From: VRUE01 sp963714155
Lineage (GTDB): Bacteria; Actinomycetota; Thermoleophilia; Solirubrobacterales; 70-9
Direction: 5' to 3'
Assembly (NCBI GenBank): GCA_963714155.1
Contig: OY970236.1
Location: 1,116,001 to 1,180,000, forward strand
DNA: 64,000 nucleotides
In this document: piece after piece, positions 8,756-16,592 of the stretch
Position numbering within the stretch: the first letter of the stretch is position 1
How the letters are laid out: every line of letters begins with the position of its first letter
Position numbers and translations under genes: made by a program
The notes under the pieces: generated by a model
The model's input: only the letters and a program-made list of their open reading frames with translations
Told to the model about the DNA's origin: nothing
Databases searched by the model: none

Positions 8756-8857
8756 GATCAACGGATGCCCCTCTCCCGAAGACCGTCGCGCAGCAGATCC
8801 GCCACCCAGCTTCGAGGCGTGGACCGGAAGCCTTCGGGAGAGGGGCATCCGTTGATC
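8756..8857. repeat. Long palindrome, core family C, copy 1
   Basis: Perfect 26-bp arms at 8756-8781 and 8832-8857 enclose a 50-nt core. The core begins ACCGTCGCGCAGC and ends CGTGGACCGGAAGC. The copies at 8903 (inverted) and 49872 have related cores but different arms. It occupies the upstream side of the GNAT-like gene. Confidence 0.85.
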
Positions 8858-8902
8858 ACCCGGTGCGCCTTCGACACTCTTCGAATTGGCACAGCCTGTC
8901 GT

Positions 8903-9005
8903 GTGGGGTATGGGGGCCCTCCTCCAGAAGCTCCGGGACCACGCTGGAATTGCCACCCACGACCTGCTGCGCAACGGCTTCTGGAGGAGGGTCCCCATAC
9001 CCCAC
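8903..9005. repeat. Long palindrome, core family C, copy 2 (inverted)
   Basis: 28-bp arms at 8903-8930 and 8978-9005 have a single G/T mismatch that would be a G-U pair in RNA. The 47-nt core read on the minus strand gives CCGTTGCGCAGCAGGTCGTG... and CGTGGTCCCGGAG, matching the other family C cores. It lies 46 bp after copy 1 and 59 bp before the tRNA gene. Confidence 0.85.
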
Positions 9006-9064
9006 CCACAGACCGCGCCGGCTCGAAAGAGCGCGTACGCTGGGAGCGAAGAAAGGGATTTCCT

Positions 9065-9137
9065 GCCCGCCTAGCTCAATTGGTAGAGCACTTCCCTTGT
9101 AAGGAAGATGTTTCCGGTTCGAGTCCGGAGGCGGGCT
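9065..9137 (+). tRNA. tRNA-Thr(TGT)
   Basis: A 73-nt cloverleaf. The acceptor stem is GCCCGCC/GGCGGGC and the D arm is GCTC...GAGC. The anticodon stem CTTCC/GGAAG carries the loop CTTGTAA, which gives anticodon TGT, and the T arm is CCGGTTCGAGTCCGG. The discriminator base is T and CCA is not encoded. Confidence 0.95.
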
Positions 9138-9146
9138 CTGGGTGAA

Positions 9147-10532
9147 TCAGGCGTCGTCGCCGGAGCCGCTGAGCACGCGGGCCTTCTCGGCGGCAAGCTC
9201 CTCATCGGTGAGGATGCCTTTCTCGTGCAGGGTGGCGAGGCGTTCGAGGCGGGCCAGGCGGGCGTCCTCGCTGTCGGCTGCGAGAGTCGCTGTGGGCGCC
9301 TCGCTCTCATCGGCGGGCTTGCGCATCTCCGGTAGGCGCAGTTTCGAGGCCCGCTCGCCCAAGTTGGCGTCTTTGACCGCGCCGACCACCTTGTCCTTGG
9401 TGCGGCCGACGACGTCGCCGTAGTCGGCGTCGGGGAATTCCTCGCTGCTCTGTTTGCGCAGCTCGTGAATGCCGAAGGCCGCCAGGCCGGCGATCGCCAG
9501 CGTGGTGAGGAAGGAGCGCAGGTTCTGGGTCGAGGAGGAGAGGAAGTAGATGCCGACGACGACTACCAGCAGGGCGTAGACGTAGGCGGGGTAGTCGCGT
9601 AGGACAGGGGCCAGCACCCGGCGGGTGGAGCGGGCGGAGCCGGTCGGCGAGGCGAGCCAGCCGGCGATCCCGAAGAGCACGCCGATCACGATCACGGTGG
9701 TGGCGATGCTGTTCATCAGCGAGGTGCCGATCGACCAGGCAGCTTCCGCTGCCGGCTTGACGCTCTCTTCTTCGACCAGCTGCCCGACCACGACGCCGCC
9801 AGCGATCTCCCGGGCGACGATCACGGCAAAGCCGGCGGCGACCAAGCCGACGCCGCAGAAGAGCACCGTGACCCAGCGACCCTCGCGCGAGAGGTAGATC
9901 GCCAGCCCAAAGCAGAGGAAGGTGAGCAGCGACAGGATCAGCGCCAGGCCCTTGATCGCGACGACGACGTCCTGCGCCGTCTTCAGCTGATCGGAGCGCA
10001 GGATCGTGATCTGGCCGGCGTCCTCGGGCAGCTTTTCCGCCAGGTCGGCGCCAATCCCGACCTGGTCGGCCAGGTTGGTGACCAGGCTGCCGAGGTTGAG
10101 GCTGACCTTGCCTTCCTCGGTCGACAGCGTCCCTTCCTTTTCTTCCAGCACTTCCAGCAGCTGTTCGTGGGTGGTGCGGTTGGCGCTCTTCCAGAGTTCC
10201 TGTGCGGTCGAGCTCTGCAGGACCTTGTTGGCGCCCTCGGGGGCCACTTGACGCAGGCCACCGGAGATCGGCCCAGCCAGGTCCTTGGTATCCCCGGGCA
10301 GCTTTTCGCTCAGTTCCTTTTCGACGTCGACGTTTTCGTAGAGCTGGTCGACCAGGTAGTCGCCAAGCGCTTGACGGATCGTTTCGTTCTGGATCAGACG
10401 GCCGCTGGTGTCGACCCAGTCGTCGGTGTTGAGCGCTTGGCGCTCGGTCCAGATCGCGAAAACGCTGAGGAAGGCGAGGAGCGAACCGAGGACGACGAGA
10501 ACTCTCACGAAACGTCGTCTGCCGCGGCTCAT
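9147..10532 (-). CDS. Polytopic membrane protein with C-terminal SHOCT domain
   Basis: A protein of 461 residues. A first membrane helix (residues about 9-28, VRVLVVLGSLLAFLSVFAIW) is followed by an extracytoplasmic domain of about 150 residues, then four or five further helices and a charged tail. The tail ends in a SHOCT motif (ARLERLATLHEKGILTDEE), a short module often found at the ends of oligomeric membrane proteins. The start at ATG 10532 is chosen because the open frame upstream of it overlaps the divergent gene in a non-protein-like way. No function can be assigned. Confidence 0.7.
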   Translation of the reverse strand: MSRGRRRFVRVLVVLGSLLAFLSVFAIWTERQALNTDDWVDTSGRLIQNETIRQALGDYLVDQLYENVDVEKELSEKLPGDTKDLAGPISGGLRQVAPEGANKVLQSSTAQELWKSANRTTHEQLLEVLEEKEGTLSTEEGKVSLNLGSLVTNLADQVGIGADLAEKLPEDAGQITILRSDQLKTAQDVVVAIKGLALILSLLTFLCFGLAIYLSREGRWVTVLFCGVGLVAAGFAVIVAREIAGGVVVGQLVEEESVKPAAEAAWSIGTSLMNSIATTVIVIGVLFGIAGWLASPTGSARSTRRVLAPVLRDYPAYVYALLVVVVGIYFLSSSTQNLRSFLTTLAIAGLAAFGIHELRKQSSEEFPDADYGDVVGRTKDKVVGAVKDANLGERASKLRLPEMRKPADESEAPTATLAADSEDARLARLERLATLHEKGILTDEELAAEKARVLSGSGDDA

Positions 10533-10556
10533 TGGCGGGATGGTATACGTGACGTA
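10533..10556. promoter_or_regulatory. Compact divergent promoter with palindromic GTATAC
   Basis: Only 24 bp separate the two start codons. The palindrome GTATAC (10543-10548) sits so that TATAC falls 9 nt from the minus-strand ATG and 7 nt from the plus-strand GTG, so one sequence could supply the -10 box for both strands and give leaderless transcripts. This is inferred from spacing only. Confidence 0.45.
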
Positions 10557-11474
10557 GTGAAGCTGGAGGGAATTCACCACATCACCGCGATTACGGCCGA
10601 CGCGCAGAGCAACGTCGATTTCTACGCCGGGGTGATGGGCCTGCGCTTGGTCAAGAAGACGGTCAACCAGGACAACCCCACCGTCTACCACCTCTTTTTC
10701 GCTGATGAGAAGGGCAGCGCCGGCTCCGATCTCACCTTCTTCGAGTTCCCCGGCGTGCCCCCGGGACGGGCCGGCGCCGGCGACGTGCACCGGATCGTCT
10801 GGCGGGTTGCCTCGCACGCCTCGCTCGATTTCTGGGAGGGACGCCTCGGCGCCCATGGCATCGAGTCCGAGCGGGCGGGGGGAGGCCTGCGCTTCGCCGA
10901 TCCCGAGGGCCTCGCCCACGAGCTCGCCGTGGTCGAGGTCGCCGACGAGCCGCTGATCGCCGACCACCCCGAGGTGCCGGCGGAGCTGGCCCTGCGCGGC
11001 TTTCACGCCGTCTGCGCTTACAGCGCCGACCCAGCTGCGAGCACGACGCTGCTCGAGTCACTCGAGTTTGAGCCGGTCGATGAGCACAGCTGGGAGGCGC
11101 GCGGCACCAGTCGCGGCGGCCTCTACCTCTACGAAGCCCCGCCCGAGGAGCGTTCGCTTCAGGGTGCCGGCAGCGTCCATCACGTGGCTTGGGCCTCGAC
11201 CCTGGACGAGCACGAGGAGTGGCGCGACCGCGCCATAGCGGGCGGCGCCCAGCCGACCCCGGTGATCGACCGCTTCTACTTCCGCTCGATCTACTTCCGC
11301 GAGCCGAGTGGGGTTCTCTTCGAGATTGCCACCCTCGGCCCCGGCTTCACCGTTGACGAGCCGCTCGAGCAGCTCGGCGAGAAGCTCTCGCTGCCGCCCG
11401 ACTACGAGCACCTGCGGGCGGAGGTCGAACCGAACCTGCGCCCGGTGATCAACCCGCGCACCGCCTCGGCGTAG
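10557..11474 (+). CDS. VOC-family ring-cleaving dioxygenase-like protein
   Basis: A 305-residue two-module vicinal-oxygen-chelate protein. The first module starts EGIHHITAITADAQSNVDFY and the second has GSVHHVAWAS; the final metal-ligand segment is REPSGVLFEIAT. Such proteins (MhqO/MhqE-like) open hydroquinone-type rings with a divalent metal. The start GTG 10557 precedes the VOC motif directly and has a TATACG box 7 nt upstream. It overlaps the next gene by one base, and a maleylacetate-reductase-like product there fits aromatic-ring degradation or quinone detoxification. Confidence 0.75.
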   Translation: MKLEGIHHITAITADAQSNVDFYAGVMGLRLVKKTVNQDNPTVYHLFFADEKGSAGSDLTFFEFPGVPPGRAGAGDVHRIVWRVASHASLDFWEGRLGAHGIESERAGGGLRFADPEGLAHELAVVEVADEPLIADHPEVPAELALRGFHAVCAYSADPAASTTLLESLEFEPVDEHSWEARGTSRGGLYLYEAPPEERSLQGAGSVHHVAWASTLDEHEEWRDRAIAGGAQPTPVIDRFYFRSIYFREPSGVLFEIATLGPGFTVDEPLEQLGEKLSLPPDYEHLRAEVEPNLRPVINPRTASA

Positions 11475-12490
11475 TGAACGGCAACTTCGTCTGGCGCGAT
11501 GCCGGCCGCACCGTCGTCTTCGAAGGCGACGCAATTGCTGCCGCGCCGAAGCTGCTTGCCGAGCACGGCATCGAGCGCTTCGAGTTGCTCACGACCCGGC
11601 GGCATCTGGACGCGGGGGAGGGGCTCGTCGGTGCCGCCGTCGCCGTGCACGAGTTGCCGCCTGCCGATCCGGCGGCCGCCGTGCCGGAGACCGCGGCCAC
11701 CCTGCTCGAGCAGGTGGACTCGCCGAACCTCGTAGCGCTTGGTGGCGGCCGCACGATCGACACCGCCAAGGCGATTGCCGCGGTGACCGGGGCCAACGTC
11801 ACGGCGCTCCCGACCACGATGTCGGGAGCCGAGATGACCGGCATCCACCGCCTGCCCGCTGGCGCCGAGGACCGGGTGCGCTCCCTCGTCCGACCCGCAC
11901 TCGTGATCGCCGACCCCGAGGCGATGACCAGCGCCCCCGAGCCCGAGCTCCGCGCCAGCTCGATGAACGCCCTCGCCCACGGTGCCGACTCGCTCTACAC
12001 CCCCTTCGCCAACCCGGTCTCCCGCATGACCGCCCTGCGCGGCGCCGAACTGATCGCGACCTCCCTCGACGAAGACCCCGCCGAGCGCAACCGCGCCGCC
12101 TTGGCCCAAGGCTCGATTCTCAGCGGCTACGCAATCGACTCCGCCGCCTTCTCCCTCCACCACGTCGTCTGCCAAACCCTCGTCCGCATCTGCGGCGGCC
12201 CCCACGCCGGCGTAAACGCCGCAATCCTCCCCCGCGCAATGTCCTTCATGGCCCCAAGAGCCCCTGACGGCCTCGAGCCCCTGGCCACCGCCATCGGCAC
12301 CACCCCGGACCAGATCGAATCCCGCCTCCTGAACCTAGGCGGGAACCCACCAGGCTTGGGCGACCAAGGCGCCGATCCCAACAAGCTCCCCGAAGCCCTG
12401 GACGCAATGCTGCTCCGCCCGGAGTTGGCCTTCACCCCGGAGCCACCGACCCGCTCCGACCTGGAAGCGCTAATCGGGGCCGCCTGGTAG
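11474..12490 (+). CDS. Iron-containing alcohol dehydrogenase, maleylacetate-reductase-like
   Basis: A 338-residue dehydroquinate-synthase-fold oxidoreductase. The nucleotide-binding motif VALGGGRTIDTAKAIAAVTG is near residue 90 and LPTTMSGAEMT follows. Metal-site histidines occur in SMNALAHGADSLY and FSLHHVVCQTL. Shorter than classical Fe-ADHs (about 380), it fits maleylacetate reductases, which reduce maleylacetate to 3-oxoadipate after ring cleavage. The GTG start overlaps the VOC gene stop by one base, so the two form an operon. The substrate assignment is inference from context. Confidence 0.7.
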   Translation: MNGNFVWRDAGRTVVFEGDAIAAAPKLLAEHGIERFELLTTRRHLDAGEGLVGAAVAVHELPPADPAAAVPETAATLLEQVDSPNLVALGGGRTIDTAKAIAAVTGANVTALPTTMSGAEMTGIHRLPAGAEDRVRSLVRPALVIADPEAMTSAPEPELRASSMNALAHGADSLYTPFANPVSRMTALRGAELIATSLDEDPAERNRAALAQGSILSGYAIDSAAFSLHHVVCQTLVRICGGPHAGVNAAILPRAMSFMAPRAPDGLEPLATAIGTTPDQIESRLLNLGGNPPGLGDQGADPNKLPEALDAMLLRPELAFTPEPPTRSDLEALIGAAW

Positions 12491-12604
12491 CGGGGATCGG
12501 GGTGCCCCTCCGAACGTCTTTAACTTTTTCGGGCTGCCCTTGCGGCGCCAGCAACCCCACTCTCCACGGAAAAAGTTAGAGAGGAGGGGCACCCCGATCC
12601 CCGC
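12490..12604. repeat. Long nested palindrome directly after the stop codon
   Basis: Outer arms of 21 bp (12490-12510 and 12584-12604, GATCGGGGTGCCCCTC core) and an inner 10-bp stem TAACTTTTTC/GAAAAAGTTA (12521-12530, 12569-12578) with a 38-nt loop. The left arm begins on the last base of the upstream stop codon. The structure fills the 127-bp gap before the next gene. Confidence 0.85.
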
Positions 12605-12617
12605 CCCCTGGTAACCG

Positions 12618-14309
12618 ATGTCCCTGACCCGTGTAGCGCTACGCGTGGACCCCGCCCGTCTCCAGTCGTACCACGACTACACCCGCGCCCACGGCGTAAA
12701 CCCGATCCTCTACATCCTCGCGAGGATCTTCATGACCCCGTTCTTCCTCACCTACTTCCGCTATGTGAGGACCGGCCGCGAGCACGCCCGGCTCAAGGGC
12801 GGCCTGATCGTCGCCTCCAACCACCGCAGCTTCCTCGACCCCTTCGCGATCGGCGGCGCCCTGCCCTGGCGGCGGCCGATGAACTACGTCGCCAAGGTCG
12901 AGCTCTTCGAGCGCCGCTGGCAGGGTTGGATCCTCTCCCGGCTCGGCGCCTTCCCGATCCGTCGTGGCGAGTCCGACGAGGACTCGGTGGAGACGGCGCG
13001 TCGCCTGGTCGAACGCGGCGGGGCAGTCTGCATCTTTCCCGAGGGCACACGTATCCGCAGCGGTTCCCTGGGCGAGCCCAGGCGCGGCGTCGGCCGGTTG
13101 GCCCTGCAGACCGGCGCGCCGGTGATTCCGGCCGCGGTGCTGGGCACCGAACACGTGCGGCGGGGCTGGCGCATCCGGCCGCGCAAGGTAAAGGTCAGGC
13201 TCGGCAAAGCGATGACCTTTCCGCGCGCCGAGGATCCCTCGCCCGGCCTCGCGGCAACGGTGACCGCGCGGATCTGGCCCAACGTCGAGCTGCAGTGGGA
13301 GGACCTCGGCGGCCTGCCGCCGATGCGCCGAGCCGCCGTGATCGGCGCCGGCAGCTGGGGCACGGCGGTCGCCGTCCTGCTGGCTCGCGGCGGTCTCGAG
13401 GTCCAGCTCGCCACCCGCGACGCCGCCCACGCCGCCGAGATCGAGGAGGCGCGCGAGAACAAGCGCTACCTGGACGGTGTGCGCCTGCCCGATTCGGTCC
13501 GTGTGCGACAGGCATCCGAGGTCGAGCTGGCGGGCCTTGATCTGGTCTGCCTCGCGATTCCCTCCGGCTCGCTGCCGCAGGCGGTCGGTGCGATCGCCGA
13601 TCGGGTCGGCTCGCGTTCGGCGATGCTGCTGCTGACCAAGGGCCTAATCGCGCCGCTCGGCCAGCTGCCGGCTGAATACGTGGGGGAGCGCGTGCGGGCG
13701 CGAGCGATCGCCTGTCTCGGCGGGCCGGCCCACGCTCGCGAGGCCGTCTCCGGCTCGGCAGCGCTGGTGCTTGGTTCGGCCGATGCCGACTTGCGCAAGC
13801 AGCTTGGCGTCGTCTTCGACCGCGCCGGCCTGGTCTGCGAGCGCTCCCGCGACATCACCGGCGTCGAGATGGCCGGTGCGGCCAAGAACGCGGCGGCGCT
13901 TGCTGCCGCGGCAGCCGAGCCGCACGGGCTCAACGCGGCGGGGATCGCCGCTGCCCAGGTTTGGAGCGAGTGCATCGATCACGCGCTTGACCGCGGCGCC
14001 GAGCTCGGCACCTTCTTCGGCCTCGCCGGGGTGGGAGACCTGACGGCCACCGTGATGGCGCCGACGGGGCGCAACCGCCGCGCTGGGGAGCTACTCGGAC
14101 GGGGCACCCCGGCAACCGAGATCCCGGCCCAGATCGGCCAGGCCTCGGAGGGCCTCGATGCGGTTCCGCTGCTGGCCAAGGCAACGTCGGCCAGTGGCGG
14201 CAGCGCCGAGGCGCTCTCGGGCCTGGCCGCGTTGATCCGCGGTGAGATCGACGCCGAGGCCTGGGTGGCCGGGCTGCGACGGGTCGAGCGATCGAGGAAG
14301 GCAGCCTGA
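12618..14309 (+). CDS. gpsA: Fused lysophosphatidate acyltransferase (PlsC) - glycerol-3-phosphate dehydrogenase (GpsA)
   Basis: A single 563-residue frame carrying two enzymes of phospholipid synthesis. Residues 1-230 are a PlsC-type acyltransferase with NHRSFLDP (HX4D) and FPEGTR motifs. Residues from about 236 on are an NAD(P)-dependent sn-glycerol-3-phosphate dehydrogenase with GAGSWGTAVA (Rossmann loop), LLLTKGL, GPAHAREA, the catalytic lysine in AGAAKNAAA, and GVGDLTATVMAPTGRNR. The first makes phosphatidate and the second makes its glycerol-3-phosphate backbone. In other actinobacteria the genes are neighbours. No frame break is visible at the junction (ELQWEDLGGLPPMRRAAVIG). An ancestral internal start at the MRRAAVIG methionine remains possible. 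Confidence 0.85.
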   Translation: MSLTRVALRVDPARLQSYHDYTRAHGVNPILYILARIFMTPFFLTYFRYVRTGREHARLKGGLIVASNHRSFLDPFAIGGALPWRRPMNYVAKVELFERRWQGWILSRLGAFPIRRGESDEDSVETARRLVERGGAVCIFPEGTRIRSGSLGEPRRGVGRLALQTGAPVIPAAVLGTEHVRRGWRIRPRKVKVRLGKAMTFPRAEDPSPGLAATVTARIWPNVELQWEDLGGLPPMRRAAVIGAGSWGTAVAVLLARGGLEVQLATRDAAHAAEIEEARENKRYLDGVRLPDSVRVRQASEVELAGLDLVCLAIPSGSLPQAVGAIADRVGSRSAMLLLTKGLIAPLGQLPAEYVGERVRARAIACLGGPAHAREAVSGSAALVLGSADADLRKQLGVVFDRAGLVCERSRDITGVEMAGAAKNAAALAAAAAEPHGLNAAGIAAAQVWSECIDHALDRGAELGTFFGLAGVGDLTATVMAPTGRNRRAGELLGRGTPATEIPAQIGQASEGLDAVPLLAKATSASGGSAEALSGLAALIRGEIDAEAWVAGLRRVERSRKAA

Positions 14310-14398
14310 TGGCAATAGGCTTGCCCTATGAGCGCGGCGCGAGTGAGCGAGATCGCCGGTAATGATGAGCGCGAGCGAGCAAAGCGCGAAGCGGTGTG

Positions 14399-14959
14399 AT
14401 GGCCGAAGCCAGCAAGAACGTCGAGCCCGCCAGCCTCGACCCGGCCGCCAAGGCAGAGCTCGACCGGGCCTTCGAGGATCTCTATCGCGCCCACCTGCGC
14501 GACGTCTATTCCTACGCCTACTACCGGGTCGGCAACCAGCACGACGCCGAGGACCTCACCGAGCAGGCTTTTCTACAGGCCTACCGGCACTTCGACCGCG
14601 CCCGGCGCGAGTCCGACGGCCGGCCGCTGCGGCCCTGGCTGATTCGCATCGCCCACAACCTCGCTTCCAACTACTACCGCGACCGCTCGCGCCGGCCGCA
14701 GACCTCGCTCGAGGTGGCCGATCCGATCGCCGCCCGTCACGGCACCGAGGCGATCGCCGAGGGGCGCGAGGAGCTGCGCCAGGTGATGGCGCATCTCGAG
14801 CACCTGCCGGACGATCGCCGCGACGCGCTGATCATGCGCTTCGCGCTCGGCATGGACAACCGCGAGATCGCCCGTGCCCTGGGGCGCAGCGACGGTGCCA
14901 CCAAGGTGCTGATCCATCGCGCGATCAAGCAGCTGCAGGAGGAGATGGGCGATGAGTGA
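14399..14959 (+). CDS. ECF-type RNA polymerase sigma factor
   Basis: A 186-residue extracytoplasmic-function sigma factor. Region 2 contains FEDLYRAHLRDVYSYAYYRV and the -10 recognition segment NQHDAEDLTEQAFLQAYRHF. Region 4 contains LPDDRRDALIMRFALGMDNR and EIARALGRSDGATKVLIHRA. ATG 14399 is preferred over a GTG at 14396. Its end overlaps by 8 nt the start of a small membrane protein, the usual arrangement for a sigma factor and its anti-sigma partner. Confidence 0.85.
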   Translation: MAEASKNVEPASLDPAAKAELDRAFEDLYRAHLRDVYSYAYYRVGNQHDAEDLTEQAFLQAYRHFDRARRESDGRPLRPWLIRIAHNLASNYYRDRSRRPQTSLEVADPIAARHGTEAIAEGREELRQVMAHLEHLPDDRRDALIMRFALGMDNREIARALGRSDGATKVLIHRAIKQLQEEMGDE

Positions 14960-15296
14960 GTTCAGCGGCGGTCTGGCCGGCAACTGGGACGTCGAGCACC
15001 TGCTCTCTGACGCGCTGCGTCCGATGGAGCCGCCGGAGCGCCTCTCTGGGCGGGTTGAGGACACGCTGGCGGCGGTGACCCAGGCGGCCGCCGAGGAGCT
15101 CTCGCAATGGGCGGAGGAGCTCTCCGAGAGCGAGCTGCGCGCCCTGCGTGATCCGCGCAACTGGGTTCGCCCGGTCGTCGCCGTCGGCGCCGGCGGCGCA
15201 GCGGCGGGGGCACTCGTGGTGATGGAGCTGCGCCGGCGGGGCAAACAGCAGGCCAAGGGAGGTCTGCGCTCGCTCACCGGCCGGCTCAAGTCGTAG
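14952..15296 (+). CDS. Small single-pass membrane protein, candidate anti-sigma partner
   Basis: A protein of 114 residues with an acidic N-terminal 70 (DALRPMEPPERLSGRVEDTL), one membrane helix at about 75-95 (VRPVVAVGAGGAAAGALVVM) and a basic tail. The translation overlap with the ECF sigma gene and the topology suggest an anti-sigma factor or sigma regulator, but no zinc-binding HX3CX2C motif is present, so this rests on context. The 3' end overlaps the convergent DUF4383 gene by 11 bp. Confidence 0.6.
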   Translation: MSEFSGGLAGNWDVEHLLSDALRPMEPPERLSGRVEDTLAAVTQAAAEELSQWAEELSESELRALRDPRNWVRPVVAVGAGGAAAGALVVMELRRRGKQQAKGGLRSLTGRLKS

Positions 15297-15711
15297 CTGG
15301 CGCGGCTTTCTTCGTCGTCTTCTTTCTCGCCACCGGGGTGCCCAGGGCGGCGAGCACACCCAGCGCTCCGAGGACGAGGTGCGCCACGTTGTCGCCGCTG
15401 TTGACGGGCAGGAAGCCGAGGATCGCCTCGCCGCTGCCGATCGTGAAACCCCAGAGGGCCATGGCGACGTAGAAGACGCCGAGCCAGAGCGAGTAGCGAC
15501 GCGAGGCGTAGTCGGCGGCGATCAGGCCGAGCACGCCGGTGAGGATGTGGAGGACGTTGTCCCAGCCGTTGACGGCGAAGACGCCGAAAGCGTCCTCGAC
15601 CTCACCGGGCGAGCCGAAAGAGGCGCTGTAGAAGAAGCCGACGATGCCGACGACGACGAGTGCTGCGCCGACCGCGGTGGCGTAGAGGCGAGCTGGGCTG
15701 GGTCCGTCCAT
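15286..15711 (-). CDS. DUF4383 four-helix membrane protein
   Basis: The protein has 141 residues with four hydrophobic helices. The repeated pattern NGWDNVLHILTGVLGL and NSGDNVAHLVLGALGV is typical of DUF4383, and a lysine-rich tail (RKKTTKKAAP) ends it. Function unknown. ATG 15711 is preferred to the ATG at 15735 because TACAAT (15725-15720, minus strand) lies 8 nt before it, fitting a leaderless transcript. It is divergent from the rhomboid gene with 28 bp between starts. Confidence 0.7.
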   Translation of the reverse strand: MDGPSPARLYATAVGAALVVVGIVGFFYSASFGSPGEVEDAFGVFAVNGWDNVLHILTGVLGLIAADYASRRYSLWLGVFYVAMALWGFTIGSGEAILGFLPVNSGDNVAHLVLGALGVLAALGTPVARKKTTKKAAPATT

Positions 15712-15739
15712 CGGCCGCGATTGTAGGCTGCTCATCCCC

Positions 15740-16567
15740 GTGGCTGAGACTTGTTACCGGCATCCCACCCGCGAGACCGGCGTCTCGTGCTCCAACTGCG
15801 GGCGCCCGATCTGCCCGGATTGCATGACTCCGACCCCGGTCGGCATGCGCTGTCCGGAGTGCGCCAGCCAGCGCACCAAAGTGGTGCGGGGGGTCGGCGC
15901 CAATTCGACACTGCTCTCCAGCGCGCCGGCGACATTCGTTCTGATTGCGATCAACGCCGCCGTCTTCCTGGCCGAGATCGCCAGCGGCAGCGGCGGCTTC
16001 TACGACATCCAGGGCAGCTCGCTCGTCTTCGACTTCGGGCTCTTCGGACCCCTGGTCAGCGAAGGCGAGTGGTACCGGCTCCTCACCAGTGGCTTCCTGC
16101 ACGCCGGTCTGCTCCACGTCGGCTTCAACATGTTCGCCCTCTTCTTCCTCGGCAGGATCCTCGAGCCGTCGATCGGCACGCCGCGCTTTCTCGGCGTCTA
16201 CTTCGCCTCGCTCTTTGGCGGCGCTTTCGGCGCGCTGCTGCTCGATCCGAACGCGCTGACGATCGGCGCCTCCGGCGCGATCTTCGGCATCTTCGGCGCC
16301 ACCTTCGTGATCGCTCGCGGCCGCGGCTTCGACGCCGTCGCCTCCTCGATCGGCGTCGTCCTGCTGATCAACCTGGCCTTCAGCTTCGGCGCTGCCAACA
16401 TCAGCCTCGGCGGCCACCTCGGCGGCCTTGCGGCCGGTGTCCTTTGCGGCGCGGCGATCATCGCCGGTGACAGGGGAAGGCTCGGGCAGAACCGTCTTGC
16501 CGTGGAGCTGGCGGTACTCGTGGGCGTCGCCCTGTTGGCGGTCCTCGGTGCCCTGGCGATCGCTTGA
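15740..16567 (+). CDS. Rhomboid intramembrane serine protease with N-terminal zinc ribbon
   Basis: A 275-residue protein. Residues 1-45 carry a B-box-like cysteine/histidine cluster (CYRHPTRETGVSCSNCGRP, ICPDCM, CPECA). Six membrane helices then form the rhomboid fold: HAGLLHVGFNMFALFFLGR with its HX6N oxyanion residues, the catalytic serine in GASGAIFG, and the catalytic histidine in GGHLGGLAAG. It cleaves membrane-anchored substrates within the bilayer; none is identifiable. The GTG start lies 28 bp from the divergent DUF4383 start. Confidence 0.88.
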   Translation: MAETCYRHPTRETGVSCSNCGRPICPDCMTPTPVGMRCPECASQRTKVVRGVGANSTLLSSAPATFVLIAINAAVFLAEIASGSGGFYDIQGSSLVFDFGLFGPLVSEGEWYRLLTSGFLHAGLLHVGFNMFALFFLGRILEPSIGTPRFLGVYFASLFGGAFGALLLDPNALTIGASGAIFGIFGATFVIARGRGFDAVASSIGVVLLINLAFSFGAANISLGGHLGGLAAGVLCGAAIIAGDRGRLGQNRLAVELAVLVGVALLAVLGALAIA

Positions 16568-16592
16568 GGCGGCCGCGGAGCGTCTAGCCGCC
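16568..16592. terminator. Hairpin between convergent genes
   Basis: GGCGGC (16568-16573) pairs with GCCGCC (16587-16592) across a 13-nt loop, immediately after the rhomboid stop and overlapping the stop of the minus-strand binding-protein gene. It is a weak candidate bidirectional terminator. Confidence 0.45.

Noticed and set aside
8756..9005. CRISPR array or phage attachment sites next to the tRNA
   Set aside because: The repeats are inverted palindromes with different arms, there is no regular spacer periodicity, no cas or integrase genes are seen, and no duplicate of the tRNA 3' end is visible.
9147..11006. Extended 619-residue form of the SHOCT membrane protein
   Set aside because: The extra N-terminal part is antisense to the VOC dioxygenase, which has strong motifs; the first membrane helix begins right after ATG 10532.
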